From: RGIG8597 sp045133795
Lineage (GTDB): Bacteria > Spirochaetota > GWE2-31-10
Reading direction: 5' to 3'
DNA: 31,039 nucleotides
Assembly (NCBI GenBank): GCA_045133795.1
Contig: JBGUUT010000086.1
Coordinates: forward strand, 1 to 31,039
Made by a program: the position numbers and the translations under genes. Shown here one piece after another: positions 7,950-16,073 of this stretch; position 1 is the first letter of the stretch; every line of letters begins with the position of its first letter. A model generated the notes under the pieces. It was not told where the DNA came from. It did no database searches and saw only the letters and a list, made by a program, of their open reading frames with translations.

Positions 7950-9369
7950 TTTGTTGCTGACAAAGGATTCTAAAGAAGAATTTCGACAAATGATTATTCG
8001 CACAACCGATGCAATCGTAGACAGTTTGTGTGATACAAAAGCTTATGCCGGATTATCTCCTGATGAACTAAAAAAAGCTGTACATGTAGAAGATTTATTG
8101 CCTAATGAGGGAGAAGGTTTTGATAAAGTACTTGAAGCTTTAAAGCTTCAAGTTTTACCTAATTTTTTAAGAACTTCATCAACCGATTATATGGCACATT
8201 TACACAGTCCGGCATTATTGGAAAGTATTGCGGCTGAGTTAATTATCGCAGCATTTAATCAATCAATGGATTCTTGGGATCAGTCTCCGGTTGCAACTGA
8301 AATTGAATTGGAAGTTGTACGTAAGCTTTGTTCTTTATATGGTTATGATGATAACAGTGACGGAGTTTTTACTTCCGGCGGTTCTCAATCTAATATTTCT
8401 GCATTGTTATTCGCAAGAGATTGGTATTGTCAGAAAAAACTAAACCACGATGTAAAAAAACACGGTTTACCTGAAAATTATCGAAAATTACGTATCTATA
8501 CCTCTGAAATATCACATTTTTCTATGGAAAAAGGTGCTCATCTTTTAGGTTTGGGATACGATGCGGTTGTAAAAGTACCCGTTGATACAAAACAAAAAAT
8601 TGACGTTAATGCTTTAGAGCAATTAATCAAAGAAGATTTGGAAAACGGAAATCTTCCGTTCTGTGTTGTTGCGACAATCGGAACTACAGACTACGGCAGT
8701 ATCGACCCTATGAATGAAATAGGAAATATTTGTAAAAAATACGGATTATGGCTTCACGCCGATGCAGCATACGGAAGTGCGGTAATTTTATCTGCAAAAT
8801 ACGTACAACGTGTTGCCGGTTTTAACCTTTGCGATTCTATAACCGTAGATTTCCATAAAATGTTTTTATTACCTATAAGTTGCAGTGCCGTATTGTTAAA
8901 AGATTCTTCTAATTTTGAAGCATTAGAACTTCATGCAGATTATCTAAACCGTGAAGAAGATGAGGAAGACGGTTATACAAACCTTGTAGGAAAATCATTG
9001 CAAACTACACGTAGATTCGATGCATTAAAAGTTTGGATTTCATTCAAAATGCGTGGTAAAGACGGATGGGGAGAAATAATTGATACCTGCATGGAAAATG
9101 CAAATTATCTATACTCTTCATTGGAAAAAGACTCTAGTTTTGAAACCGTAACAAGTCCGGAAATAAGTTCTGTTGTGTTTAGATTATCAAGTACTGACGA
9201 TGTAAACAAACGAGTAAGACGTGCTTTGATTCACGAACACGGAGTTGTAATCGGTCAAACTGTATATAACGGAAAAGTTTTCTTAAAATTCACATTGTTA
9301 AATCCGTTAGTTACACATGAGAAACTTGATTCATTATTAACATTGATAAAAAACATCGGAAAAAACTAA
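7930..9369 (+). CDS. ddc: L-2,4-diaminobutyrate decarboxylase
   Basis: Group II PLP decarboxylase predicted to turn L-2,4-diaminobutyrate into 1,3-diaminopropane. The 479-residue chain shows the family landmarks: YMAHLHSPALLESIAAELI, SWDQSPVATEIE, FTSGGSQSNISAL, VATIGTTDYGSIDP, the cofactor aspartate in LHADAAYG, and the Schiff-base lysine in VDFHKMFLLP (Lys310). Its position directly after dat, with overlapping ends, supports diaminobutyrate as substrate over glutamate or aromatic amino acids. The ATG at 7930 is only 3 bases after GGAGG; GTG at 7936 has better spacing and may be the true start. The norspermidine genes that often follow (carboxynorspermidine dehydrogenase and decarboxylase) are missing, and the unit ends at a strong terminator. 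Confidence 0.9.
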   Translation: MPVQKNNLLLTKDSKEEFRQMIIRTTDAIVDSLCDTKAYAGLSPDELKKAVHVEDLLPNEGEGFDKVLEALKLQVLPNFLRTSSTDYMAHLHSPALLESIAAELIIAAFNQSMDSWDQSPVATEIELEVVRKLCSLYGYDDNSDGVFTSGGSQSNISALLFARDWYCQKKLNHDVKKHGLPENYRKLRIYTSEISHFSMEKGAHLLGLGYDAVVKVPVDTKQKIDVNALEQLIKEDLENGNLPFCVVATIGTTDYGSIDPMNEIGNICKKYGLWLHADAAYGSAVILSAKYVQRVAGFNLCDSITVDFHKMFLLPISCSAVLLKDSSNFEALELHADYLNREEDEEDGYTNLVGKSLQTTRRFDALKVWISFKMRGKDGWGEIIDTCMENANYLYSSLEKDSSFETVTSPEISSVVFRLSSTDDVNKRVRRALIHEHGVVIGQTVYNGKVFLKFTLLNPLVTHEKLDSLLTLIKNIGKN

Positions 9370-9384
9370 AATCCTATGAAATAT

Positions 9385-9424
9385 AAAAAAATAAGCAGCT
9401 CATAAAAAAGCTGCTTATTTTTTT
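9385..9424. terminator. Bidirectional terminator between ddc and the PilZ gene
   Basis: A perfect 16-bp inverted repeat (9385-9400 with 9409-9424, 8-base loop, core AAGCAGCT) ends in A and T runs on both sides. It sits between convergent genes; its right end covers the stop codon of the minus-strand gene. Confidence 0.9.
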
Positions 9425-10256
9425 ATCTGTTAAATCTACTTTTATACTCCAATTCGTCAATATAGCTATTAATCATATTCTTATACTTATACGGAATAGC
9501 CTCTAAATCATAAAGAATACCGATTTGATACAATAACTTTTTACTTTCAACTTGCTCATAACGTTTTACTACACCGACCAATTCTAAGTTAGGCATTTTA
9601 GGGTCTTGCAAATGAAAAGTAACTCTTATTGTTTTATTCACAATCAAATCCGGTTTCAATAACATTAAAATCGCACCACAACCGGAAGCCGAAATATCAG
9701 TAATTATACAAGGACGATTAATAGAATCAATTTCAATAAGTGCCTTTTGAGAAATAAACCCTATTCCCTCTGCAATCTTTTTGTCCAACTTAATTCTTAA
9801 TTCTTTTCGCTTTTCAAAATTTTCTATCGACTCTAATACTTTTCCAAGTTTTTCAATTAAATCGTCAGGTGGTTTTTGATAAAAAGCAAGAGTTATTATA
9901 TAAGAAGTATCTCTTCCATTGTTCATCTTAAAAGATTTCAGAGCTTTTGTCGTACAACCGACAAAAAAATGAATATCTCCCTTTTGCTGCTCCAGTAAGA
10001 AAGAAAAGTGTAAAGTTAAAGCATTCTTTGCATTTTGAATCATATTAAAAGCTTCTTCATCAAGATTCATTACAATTTTCGCATAACTCATTGAACATGA
10101 ATACAAAACACACGGAAACATTGTTCCACACATCTTCAACATAATCTTAGAAGTTTCAAGTCCTGTTTCCTGGCGAATAGATTTATTAAAAAATATTTCT
10201 TTTGTTTGATATTTTTCATAGTATTCTTGAATCTTCACCGCCGGAAGTATAGCCAT
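9423..10256 (-). CDS. PilZ domain protein, probable cyclic-di-GMP receptor
   Basis: The C-terminal 125 residues form a PilZ domain: the arginine motif RKELR, followed after a typical gap by DISASGCG (the D/N-x-S-x-x-G motif). These two sites bind cyclic di-GMP in the family. The N-terminal half (about 150 residues) is a separate mixed helix/strand domain, seen in front of PilZ in several spirochaete proteins. There are no membrane segments, so it should be cytoplasmic; a role in motility or envelope behaviour is likely but inferred. The frame is open to a GTG at 10268, but ATG at 10256 is preferred because GGAG lies 6 bases before it. It is transcribed alone and divergent from the lipoprotein gene at 10433. 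Confidence 0.8.
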   Translation of the reverse strand: MAILPAVKIQEYYEKYQTKEIFFNKSIRQETGLETSKIMLKMCGTMFPCVLYSCSMSYAKIVMNLDEEAFNMIQNAKNALTLHFSFLLEQQKGDIHFFVGCTTKALKSFKMNNGRDTSYIITLAFYQKPPDDLIEKLGKVLESIENFEKRKELRIKLDKKIAEGIGFISQKALIEIDSINRPCIITDISASGCGAILMLLKPDLIVNKTIRVTFHLQDPKMPNLELVGVVKRYEQVESKKLLYQIGILYDLEAIPYKYKNMINSYIDELEYKSRFNR

Positions 10257-10432
10257 TTTAGTCTCCACTCTCTATTATTTCTCTACAAAAATTAAAGATA
10301 AGTTTAACCTATTTTTCCACGAAAATAAATATATTTTTTTACTCTTGTAAAATTACTAAAAGACTACAGTTTTACACTTCATCACGCCGAAAAAATACTC
10401 TAAGCAGAAACAAAATCAACAGAGGTTCATTT

Positions 10433-11020
10433 ATGTCAGTTTTTTTTCTCTCATTTTCAATTTTGTTTTTTATTTTTAGCTGTAAAACTACAGAGACACA
10501 GATTATTGACCAATATACAGGTGCCTCATCTTATGTTTTGCGTAATCAAATAGCCGGAACCGAACCTTTAAAATTCCCTAAAAAGCAAGGTTTTCGTTAC
10601 CAAGTTCCCGACGATATGCAAGAATCTCCGGATTACGCCGATATGATGCGTTATGACAATTTGCTTTTAGACAAAGGAACAGCTTATAATGAAAGTTCCG
10701 TAGTTATTGCAATTCGCCACTACGATTTAAACAATGGGGCAATTCTGGAAGATTTTGTTAAAAGAGACCAACTATTCATGAAACAAAGCGTAAAACCGGC
10801 ATACAAAAAAGGCTGGAAACCTCGCGGGCTTGACGAAAAATCTATTGAATATAAAAGCTTCGAGTTTTCATACAAAATAAAAAAGAATAACATTTATCAA
10901 CGTTCTGTTTATTTGCGTTGTGAAAACAGAGTTCATGTTATTTCTCAAAGCAGTTTTTACAAAGAACTTTTGACAGAAGATAAATCTGAAGAATTTTGGA
11001 ATTCTATTAGAATCGACTGA
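10433..11020 (+). CDS. Small hypothetical lipoprotein
   Basis: I do not recognise this 195-residue protein. It starts with a hydrophobic signal segment (SVFFLSFSILFFIF) ending in FSCKTTE, so Cys17 is a plausible lipidation site in the relaxed spirochaete style. The n-region lacks the usual Lys/Arg, which is unusual. The mature part is hydrophilic, with aromatic residues (MRYDNLLLDKGTAYNESSVV, SVYLRCENRVHVISQS) that suggest a compact beta-rich domain. AGAGG lies 7 bases before the ATG. Upstream (10257-10432) I could not find a convincing promoter. It probably sits in the periplasm or on an envelope membrane. Confidence 0.7.
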   Translation: MSVFFLSFSILFFIFSCKTTETQIIDQYTGASSYVLRNQIAGTEPLKFPKKQGFRYQVPDDMQESPDYADMMRYDNLLLDKGTAYNESSVVIAIRHYDLNNGAILEDFVKRDQLFMKQSVKPAYKKGWKPRGLDEKSIEYKSFEFSYKIKKNNIYQRSVYLRCENRVHVISQSSFYKELLTEDKSEEFWNSIRID

Positions 11021-11044
11021 TAAAAAAAGAAAATTATCCTAATC

Positions 11045-11073
11045 TTTACATTTTCAAAGTGATTTCTTATACT
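11045..11073 (+). promoter_or_regulatory. Promoter of the GH13 gene cluster
   Basis: TTTACA (11045-11050) and TATACT (11068-11073) are separated by exactly 17 bp, a near-consensus sigma70 promoter. Transcription would begin near 11080, which excludes the upstream in-frame start at 11059 and supports the TTG start at 11113. Confidence 0.7.
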
Positions 11074-11112
11074 TCCCCTCTACAAAAAACATTTTTTAAA
11101 GAGGAGTATACT

Positions 11113-13452
11113 TTGAAGAAAAAAATATTTATAACACTACTTTTTTCAGTTTTATTCACTGGTTTTGCACAGAGTCCCGATTTTAAAATAAAAAGTGCAA
11201 TTTTAATTTCTAACAACAAAATCAGGTTGCAATGTGCAAAACTTGATAAGGATTATGAAAAAATCCAACTTCAAATCTCACCTAAAGTTGATATTCTAGA
11301 AATGGAACGTAAAGGTCCGAATCTTGATTTGACAACTTCTTCATCTTACAAAGAAGGTGTAGAATACACAATTTCTTTTAACAGTGCCGGAAGCGAAGGT
11401 TCTGCAAAAATTGACACATCATATTTACAGCAGCTTCGTTTCAACGAAATGTACACTGACAAAGAACTTGGTTACATATATAAAGACGGTACATCTACTT
11501 TCAGACTTTTTGTACCACGAGGCGTAAAAGTTGATGTCGTAATCTTTAATCATCCGAATGACAGCTTAGAACAAGCAGAAATCCATCCAATGAAAAATGA
11601 CGGTAATCAGGTATTCGAATACTCACAAGCCGGCGAAATGTGGGGAAAATACTACGGTTATAGAATTACCGAAAGAAGTTATGAACCAAAACGAATCACT
11701 CCGACAGTACCTATGGATTCTGTTTTTGCCGATCCATACTCAAAAGCCATTGTTTCATGCAATGAATTCCCTATGCGTACAAGAAGTTTAATTTACAACA
11801 CTTCTGATTATGACTGGGAAAATACAGACTGGACAAAACGTGACATCAGTACTGCTGTAATAATGGAAACTCACTTAAAAGATTTAACAACTCATGAATC
11901 AGCTAAATCAGCTAATCCAGGAACTTATTTAGGAATGATTGACGCTCAAGTCGGCGGTATTAATTATTTAAAAAAACTGGGCGTTAATACAGTAGAGTTT
12001 TTGCCGTTACAAGAAATAAGTGAAATTGAAGCTCCGGAATATGATACAGATGCATTCGGTGTAAAAAACACATGGAATGTTTACCGCAGAAATTACTGGG
12101 GGTACATGACAGCTAACTATTTCTCTCCAGAAAGTTCATATGCTTCCGATGCGACAAACAAAGACGGTGCATGGAACGGTCTAAACGGTATTGCAGTAAA
12201 AGAAATGCGTGACATGGTAAAAGCATTACACAAAGAAGGTTTTACCGTTTTAATGGACGTTGTTTATAATCATGTTTCACAAAATGATATCAATCCATTA
12301 CGTTTTATCGATTATGATTTCTATTTTAAACAAACAGAAAAAACCGGCTGTGGTAACGAATTAGAAAGTCGCCGCAAAATGGTTCGCCGATTAATAATTG
12401 ATTCTTTAACATATTGGATGAATGAATATAAAATCGACGGATTCCGTTTCGATTTAGCAACAGCCTTTGACAGAGCAACTGTAGAAGCTATTGCACAAGA
12501 AACACGCAAGATTAATCCTAAAGTATTTTTAATTGCCGAACCATGGGGCGGCGAAGGTGCAGTAATCAGAAAAGACTTCCAAGATTGCGGCTGGTCATAT
12601 TGGTGTGACGATATTCGTGCTGCTATCCGTGGCGGTGATAACCGACCTACAGTAGCCGGTTCTGCATTTATGCTCGGAAATTCTGATAACGCTTCAAAAC
12701 TAAGCAATTATTGGAAAGGTTCTGCTACTCCGGATTCAAACTCAGTTGTTAATTATATAGAATCTCACGATGATGCAACTCTCGGAGACATGATGAGAAT
12801 TCTTTCCGGTGCTTATTGTATAAAAAATAAAAACGGAAGCATTAACAGAATCAAGAATGTTGAAAAATATTTGAAACTTTCACCAAAACTGTTAGCTGCT
12901 CACAAAATCGGTGCTGTTTCATTGTTCTTATGTAAAGGACCGTTAATGATGCACATCGGACAAGAATGGGCAAGAGGTAAAATTGTTCCGGATTTAACAG
13001 CACAAGGAATCCCTGAATTAACCACAAAAGGTGAACCGGGAAAAGCTTCAGATAACGTAATCTTTATGACTCCCAGCCCGAATTCATACTTTGCTGATAA
13101 TGAAACAAATTATATCAATTACGATTATATTGCTCTTAACCAGGAATTATTTGATTTCTATCAAGGTTTAATCAGTTTAAGAAAAGAGTTCCCGCAACTC
13201 GGTAATGCAGCAAAAGAAAACGTAAAGATTTTAGAAAATGCAAATAAGAAATCTTTAGGTGTAAATATCGAAGATAAAATTTTCGGATTTGTTAATGCTG
13301 ATCCTAAAGCCAAAGTTACTTATGAAATCCCGGTCGGAGAATATGACATTGTTGTAAACGCTTCTGCTGCAGGGACAAAATCATTAGGTACAATTTCCGG
13401 AGGTAAGATAACACTTAATAAATCTGATGTTTTAATTTTGATAAAAAAATAA
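11113..13452 (+). CDS. Secreted GH13 alpha-glucan debranching-type enzyme (pullulanase/isoamylase-like)
   Basis: Hydrolyses alpha-glucans, probably at alpha-1,6 branches of starch or glycogen, outside the cytoplasm. From the TTG at 11113 (GAGGAG 6 bases upstream) the product is 779 residues and begins with a clean signal peptide (MKKKIFITLLFSVLFTGFAQ). An N-terminal beta domain of CBM48/E-set type (STFRLFVPRGVKVDVVIF) precedes the (beta/alpha)8 barrel. All four GH13 regions are intact: DVVYNH (from Asp382), GFRFDLA (nucleophile Asp447), LIAEPW (acid/base Glu476) and YIESHDD (Asp553). The NYWGYMTANYFSPE segment is more like isoamylase/GlgX than the classic pullulanase YNWGYDP. A longer in-frame start at 11059 lies upstream of the predicted transcription start. 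The gene is followed 27 bp later by the small membrane protein gene. Confidence 0.88.
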   Translation: MKKKIFITLLFSVLFTGFAQSPDFKIKSAILISNNKIRLQCAKLDKDYEKIQLQISPKVDILEMERKGPNLDLTTSSSYKEGVEYTISFNSAGSEGSAKIDTSYLQQLRFNEMYTDKELGYIYKDGTSTFRLFVPRGVKVDVVIFNHPNDSLEQAEIHPMKNDGNQVFEYSQAGEMWGKYYGYRITERSYEPKRITPTVPMDSVFADPYSKAIVSCNEFPMRTRSLIYNTSDYDWENTDWTKRDISTAVIMETHLKDLTTHESAKSANPGTYLGMIDAQVGGINYLKKLGVNTVEFLPLQEISEIEAPEYDTDAFGVKNTWNVYRRNYWGYMTANYFSPESSYASDATNKDGAWNGLNGIAVKEMRDMVKALHKEGFTVLMDVVYNHVSQNDINPLRFIDYDFYFKQTEKTGCGNELESRRKMVRRLIIDSLTYWMNEYKIDGFRFDLATAFDRATVEAIAQETRKINPKVFLIAEPWGGEGAVIRKDFQDCGWSYWCDDIRAAIRGGDNRPTVAGSAFMLGNSDNASKLSNYWKGSATPDSNSVVNYIESHDDATLGDMMRILSGAYCIKNKNGSINRIKNVEKYLKLSPKLLAAHKIGAVSLFLCKGPLMMHIGQEWARGKIVPDLTAQGIPELTTKGEPGKASDNVIFMTPSPNSYFADNETNYINYDYIALNQELFDFYQGLISLRKEFPQLGNAAKENVKILENANKKSLGVNIEDKIFGFVNADPKAKVTYEIPVGEYDIVVNASAAGTKSLGTISGGKITLNKSDVLILIKK

Positions 13453-13479
13453 CATCTGTATTCCTCAAAAGGAACCAAA

Positions 13480-14025
13480 ATGAAAAAAGAACTTTTATTA
13501 ATCATAACCGGTTTATTTCTTTTTAGCGTAAGTAACTGTTTTGCTTCAGAAAAGACTGATGTTCAAATGGATACAAAAGTTAACAATTTTGGTTTTACTT
13601 TTAAAAACGCAATTTCAGAATCTACGGATTATGAAATTACTTTACTTAAAAGTGAGAGTGAAAAAAAAGAAATTGAACAAAACGGGTTCTTTGACTGGTT
13701 AATAAAAAGTGAAATATATTTATTCTTCGGTGCAATTGCGAGTACAATTGTATTTACAGTACAGTCTGTTTCCGGTGTGATTTGCATGGGAGTCGGCTGG
13801 GGAGATTTTGATTCTTTATACGAGCTTTATTGTGCCGGCAGTATGTTATTTGGTTTCTCTTGGTTATTCTTTTTAGGTGCCGGAGCTTTTTGGACCTTTT
13901 GGGGAATTGCTCAATATTTGAAAAAAAATGATTATCAAGTTACAGCTTTTATTTCGCCTAATCATGACGAGATAAAAGCTTGTAATTCCGGCTATGCTGT
14001 CGGGCTTTCAATATCATTTTATTGA
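13480..14025 (+). CDS. Small envelope protein with signal peptide and hydrophobic centre
   Basis: I do not recognise this 181-residue protein. It has a signal peptide (MKKELLLIITGLFLFSVSNCFA), a polar stretch, then two hydrophobic blocks (about residues 80-104 and 122-146, the second very rich in Trp and Phe) and ends in VGLSISFY. An alternating, aromatic-ended C-terminus is the usual beta-strand signal of outer-membrane proteins, whereas the central blocks look like helices. It may be a small P13-like porin or an inner-membrane protein; neither is proven. AAAGGAA is placed well before the ATG. The last 35 bases of the gene plus two more are repeated exactly after the next gene. Confidence 0.65.
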   Translation: MKKELLLIITGLFLFSVSNCFASEKTDVQMDTKVNNFGFTFKNAISESTDYEITLLKSESEKKEIEQNGFFDWLIKSEIYLFFGAIASTIVFTVQSVSGVICMGVGWGDFDSLYELYCAGSMLFGFSWLFFLGAGAFWTFWGIAQYLKKNDYQVTAFISPNHDEIKACNSGYAVGLSISFY

Positions 14026-14027
14026 AA
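13991..14027 (+). repeat. 37-bp direct repeat, left copy
   Basis: The stretch 13991-14027 is identical to 15982-16018. Here it encodes the last residues (YAVGLSISFY and stop) of the small envelope protein. The two copies bracket the S41-like gene; their period is 1991 bp. Confidence 0.95.
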
Positions 14028-14046
14028 AATAAGGAGTAAACTTACA

Positions 14047-15963
14047 ATGCAAAAAACTTTTCAATCTTTTTTCATTTCTATATTAAGATTAGTATTATTT
14101 TCATTCATTTTTGTTTCTTGTACTTATGAAGGGAGCGTGACTAATGTCTTTCTCCATAAAGATGCAGAAGAGGAATCTGTCAATTTTATTACAGAAGGAT
14201 TGCCCTACTACAATAAAGATTCAAACTTAGTAAATGACACTATATATGTTCGTTTTTACGACAATAATCGCTACATTCCGTATGTTTCCGTTCGTTATTT
14301 TCTTGAAGATATGGGAAATTTCAAACTCAAAAGTTCCTCCTATGCAGACGGGAAATACAAGTATCAAAACCAATATGAAAACAAAAACTTTTCTATGGTT
14401 ATAGATGTAAAAGCTGATACTATTTATTGTCCGGAGTGGATAGGTTACCTCACTAAAACCGGCGAAGAGACTAAAGCGAATGTATTTTTTGAAAACAAAT
14501 TCATCAATATCATAAGATGTTTTACCGGTCAAAAAGCAAGAACCTTCGATTTACATGCTTACGGCATGAAAATTTACGGAGGTACCGACGATGCTTATAT
14601 ACCACTTTGTGTTATGAATCAGTTATTTGCTTGCACCGATTACGATAGATTTGTATATAACGGTGAGGGTATATATTATATAAATAGTGATGGAAACATA
14701 CAATTATATGAATCTTATACTAAAAGCAGTTGGTATAAAAACTCGGATGGTACATACGCAAAACGTCCGCCTGAACTTATTGAACTTTCCTATAATTTAC
14801 TATGCTTTACTCACGACTATCTATACGGACAGCCGGGATATTATGGTTTTGCTGATGACGGCACCGGTCATGCAGATTTAAATATTGTAGAAGCTGCAGA
14901 CAAGTTAAACTTAGACCGGTTATTGCAAAACTATGATAATGAAACACAAAGTCTTTTGAAATCATCGTCCTATGATGACTATTTTAATGGATTAAAACGT
15001 CTTATCAACTATACTTACGGGGATCTTCATGCAAATTTTATTGTTATTACTTCTAAAAATATAAAAAGTAAAAAAATAGAGAAATATACAAAAACCTCTG
15101 AGATTTTAAAGAAAAAACGAATAGAAAAAGGAAAAACTATACAGTCTCCAAATGAAGAAAATATACCATTAGAATTAGAAGTTCTTCCAAATAAAAAAAC
15201 AGCAATCATTCGATTTGACAGTTTTGATTTTGATGAAAGTTTATGGAGAAAATATTACGAACAAGATTTTCTTACTGCAAATCCTAGTCCTGATCCTACG
15301 GAAGAAGAGCTTGCCACAGGTAAAATTGCAGTTCCAAACGATACAATGGGACTATTTTATCGGTCATTCTATACCATATTAAATGACGACAACTATGCTG
15401 ACGTAAAAAATGTCATTATAGATCTTTCATGTAACGGAGGTGGCAAGGTTATTGCATGTCAGAAAGCATTGGCTTATCTGCTCGGTCACGGAAATATGTT
15501 ACAATATGATGTTCACACTGATACAACATATCATAGCTATACAACATGTGATTTAAACCTTGACGGCAAAATTGATTCTGCAGATATTGCGTATTATCAA
15601 CGTCTTGTCAACAGTACTTACATTGATGAAAACGGTAATGAACAAACAAATGGACGTTCATTAAATTTTGCAATACTCACCAGCTTCAATTCATTTTCTT
15701 GCGGTAATTTTTTTCCGGTCAGCTGTTATGATGCCAATATACCTATTATCGGAGAACGTTCCGGCGGCGGTAGTTGTACTGTTATGAAAGCTGCTACAGC
15801 TGACGGTTTGCCATATGACTATTCCGGTAGTTGGCGTTGGACATTTAGCGATGGCTCAAATGTTGAAGACGGAGTTCCGATTACAACAGAACTTACTTAC
15901 GACCAGTTCTACGATGATGAAGCATTACAAAACGTTATGAATGAATTATTTGGAAAAGATTGA
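14047..15963 (+). CDS. S41-family protease-like lipoprotein with an EF-hand/dockerin-like loop
   Basis: The 638-residue product starts with a lipoprotein signal (lipobox IFVSC, Cys25) after AAGGAG and an ATG. The first 390 residues are not recognisable. The C-terminal third is an S41 (C-terminal-processing protease, tail-specific) catalytic domain of the kind found in gut bacteria: VIIDLSCNGGG (from about residue 457), then AILTSFNSFSCGNFF, with Ser551 the likely nucleophile, and IIGERSGGGSC. Between these blocks lies DLNLDGKIDSADIAYYQRLV (from Asp502), a near-perfect calcium-binding EF-hand/dockerin type I loop. There is only one copy, so it may be a structural calcium site, not a cohesin-binding dockerin. 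It follows the small envelope gene by 21 bp and is closed by the terminator at 16020. Substrate unknown. Confidence 0.8.
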   Translation: MQKTFQSFFISILRLVLFSFIFVSCTYEGSVTNVFLHKDAEEESVNFITEGLPYYNKDSNLVNDTIYVRFYDNNRYIPYVSVRYFLEDMGNFKLKSSSYADGKYKYQNQYENKNFSMVIDVKADTIYCPEWIGYLTKTGEETKANVFFENKFINIIRCFTGQKARTFDLHAYGMKIYGGTDDAYIPLCVMNQLFACTDYDRFVYNGEGIYYINSDGNIQLYESYTKSSWYKNSDGTYAKRPPELIELSYNLLCFTHDYLYGQPGYYGFADDGTGHADLNIVEAADKLNLDRLLQNYDNETQSLLKSSSYDDYFNGLKRLINYTYGDLHANFIVITSKNIKSKKIEKYTKTSEILKKKRIEKGKTIQSPNEENIPLELEVLPNKKTAIIRFDSFDFDESLWRKYYEQDFLTANPSPDPTEEELATGKIAVPNDTMGLFYRSFYTILNDDNYADVKNVIIDLSCNGGGKVIACQKALAYLLGHGNMLQYDVHTDTTYHSYTTCDLNLDGKIDSADIAYYQRLVNSTYIDENGNEQTNGRSLNFAILTSFNSFSCGNFFPVSCYDANIPIIGERSGGGSCTVMKAATADGLPYDYSGSWRWTFSDGSNVEDGVPITTELTYDQFYDDEALQNVMNELFGKD

Positions 15964-15981
15964 TTTATCACTCTGAATATA

Positions 15982-16018
15982 GCTATGCTGTCGGGCTTTC
16001 AATATCATTTTATTGAAA
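15982..16018 (+). repeat. 37-bp direct repeat, right copy (remnant gene end)
   Basis: Identical to 13991-14027. In the frame that matches the left copy it still reads YAVGLSISFY-stop, preceded by HSEYS, but no complete gene is attached: the S41 stop codon is 19 bases upstream. It looks like the cut-off end of the gene at 13480 or of a close paralogue. Confidence 0.95.
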
Positions 16019-16019
16019 T

Positions 16020-16057
16020 AATAGAGACTACTTAAAAAAGTAGTCTCTATTTTTTTA
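16020..16057 (+). terminator. Terminator of the GH13/envelope/S41 cluster
   Basis: A perfect 14-bp stem (16020-16033 with 16038-16051, AAAA loop) is followed by a T-run to 16057. It also lies just beyond the minus-strand SGNH gene, so it could act in both directions. Confidence 0.9.
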
Positions 16058-16073
16058 GAAACAAAAAGATTTA

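Noticed and set aside
6591..9369. Ectoine or siderophore biosynthesis
   Set aside because: The aminotransferase is EctB-like, but ectA, ectC and siderophore synthetases are missing; the coupled decarboxylase points to diaminopropane.
11059..11112. Upstream start of the GH13 gene
   Set aside because: It would precede the predicted transcription start (about 11080) and put 18 extra residues before a standard signal peptide; TTG at 11113 has GAGGAG at the right distance.
12321..12707. 128-residue minus-strand open frame inside the GH13 gene
   Set aside because: It covers the conserved catalytic regions of the enzyme on the other strand and has no recognisable features of its own.
13991..16018. 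Insertion sequence or transposon bounded by the 37-bp repeats
   Set aside because: No transposase, integrase or terminal inverted repeats lie between the copies; the repeats are the end of a gene, so recombination or duplication is the simpler view.
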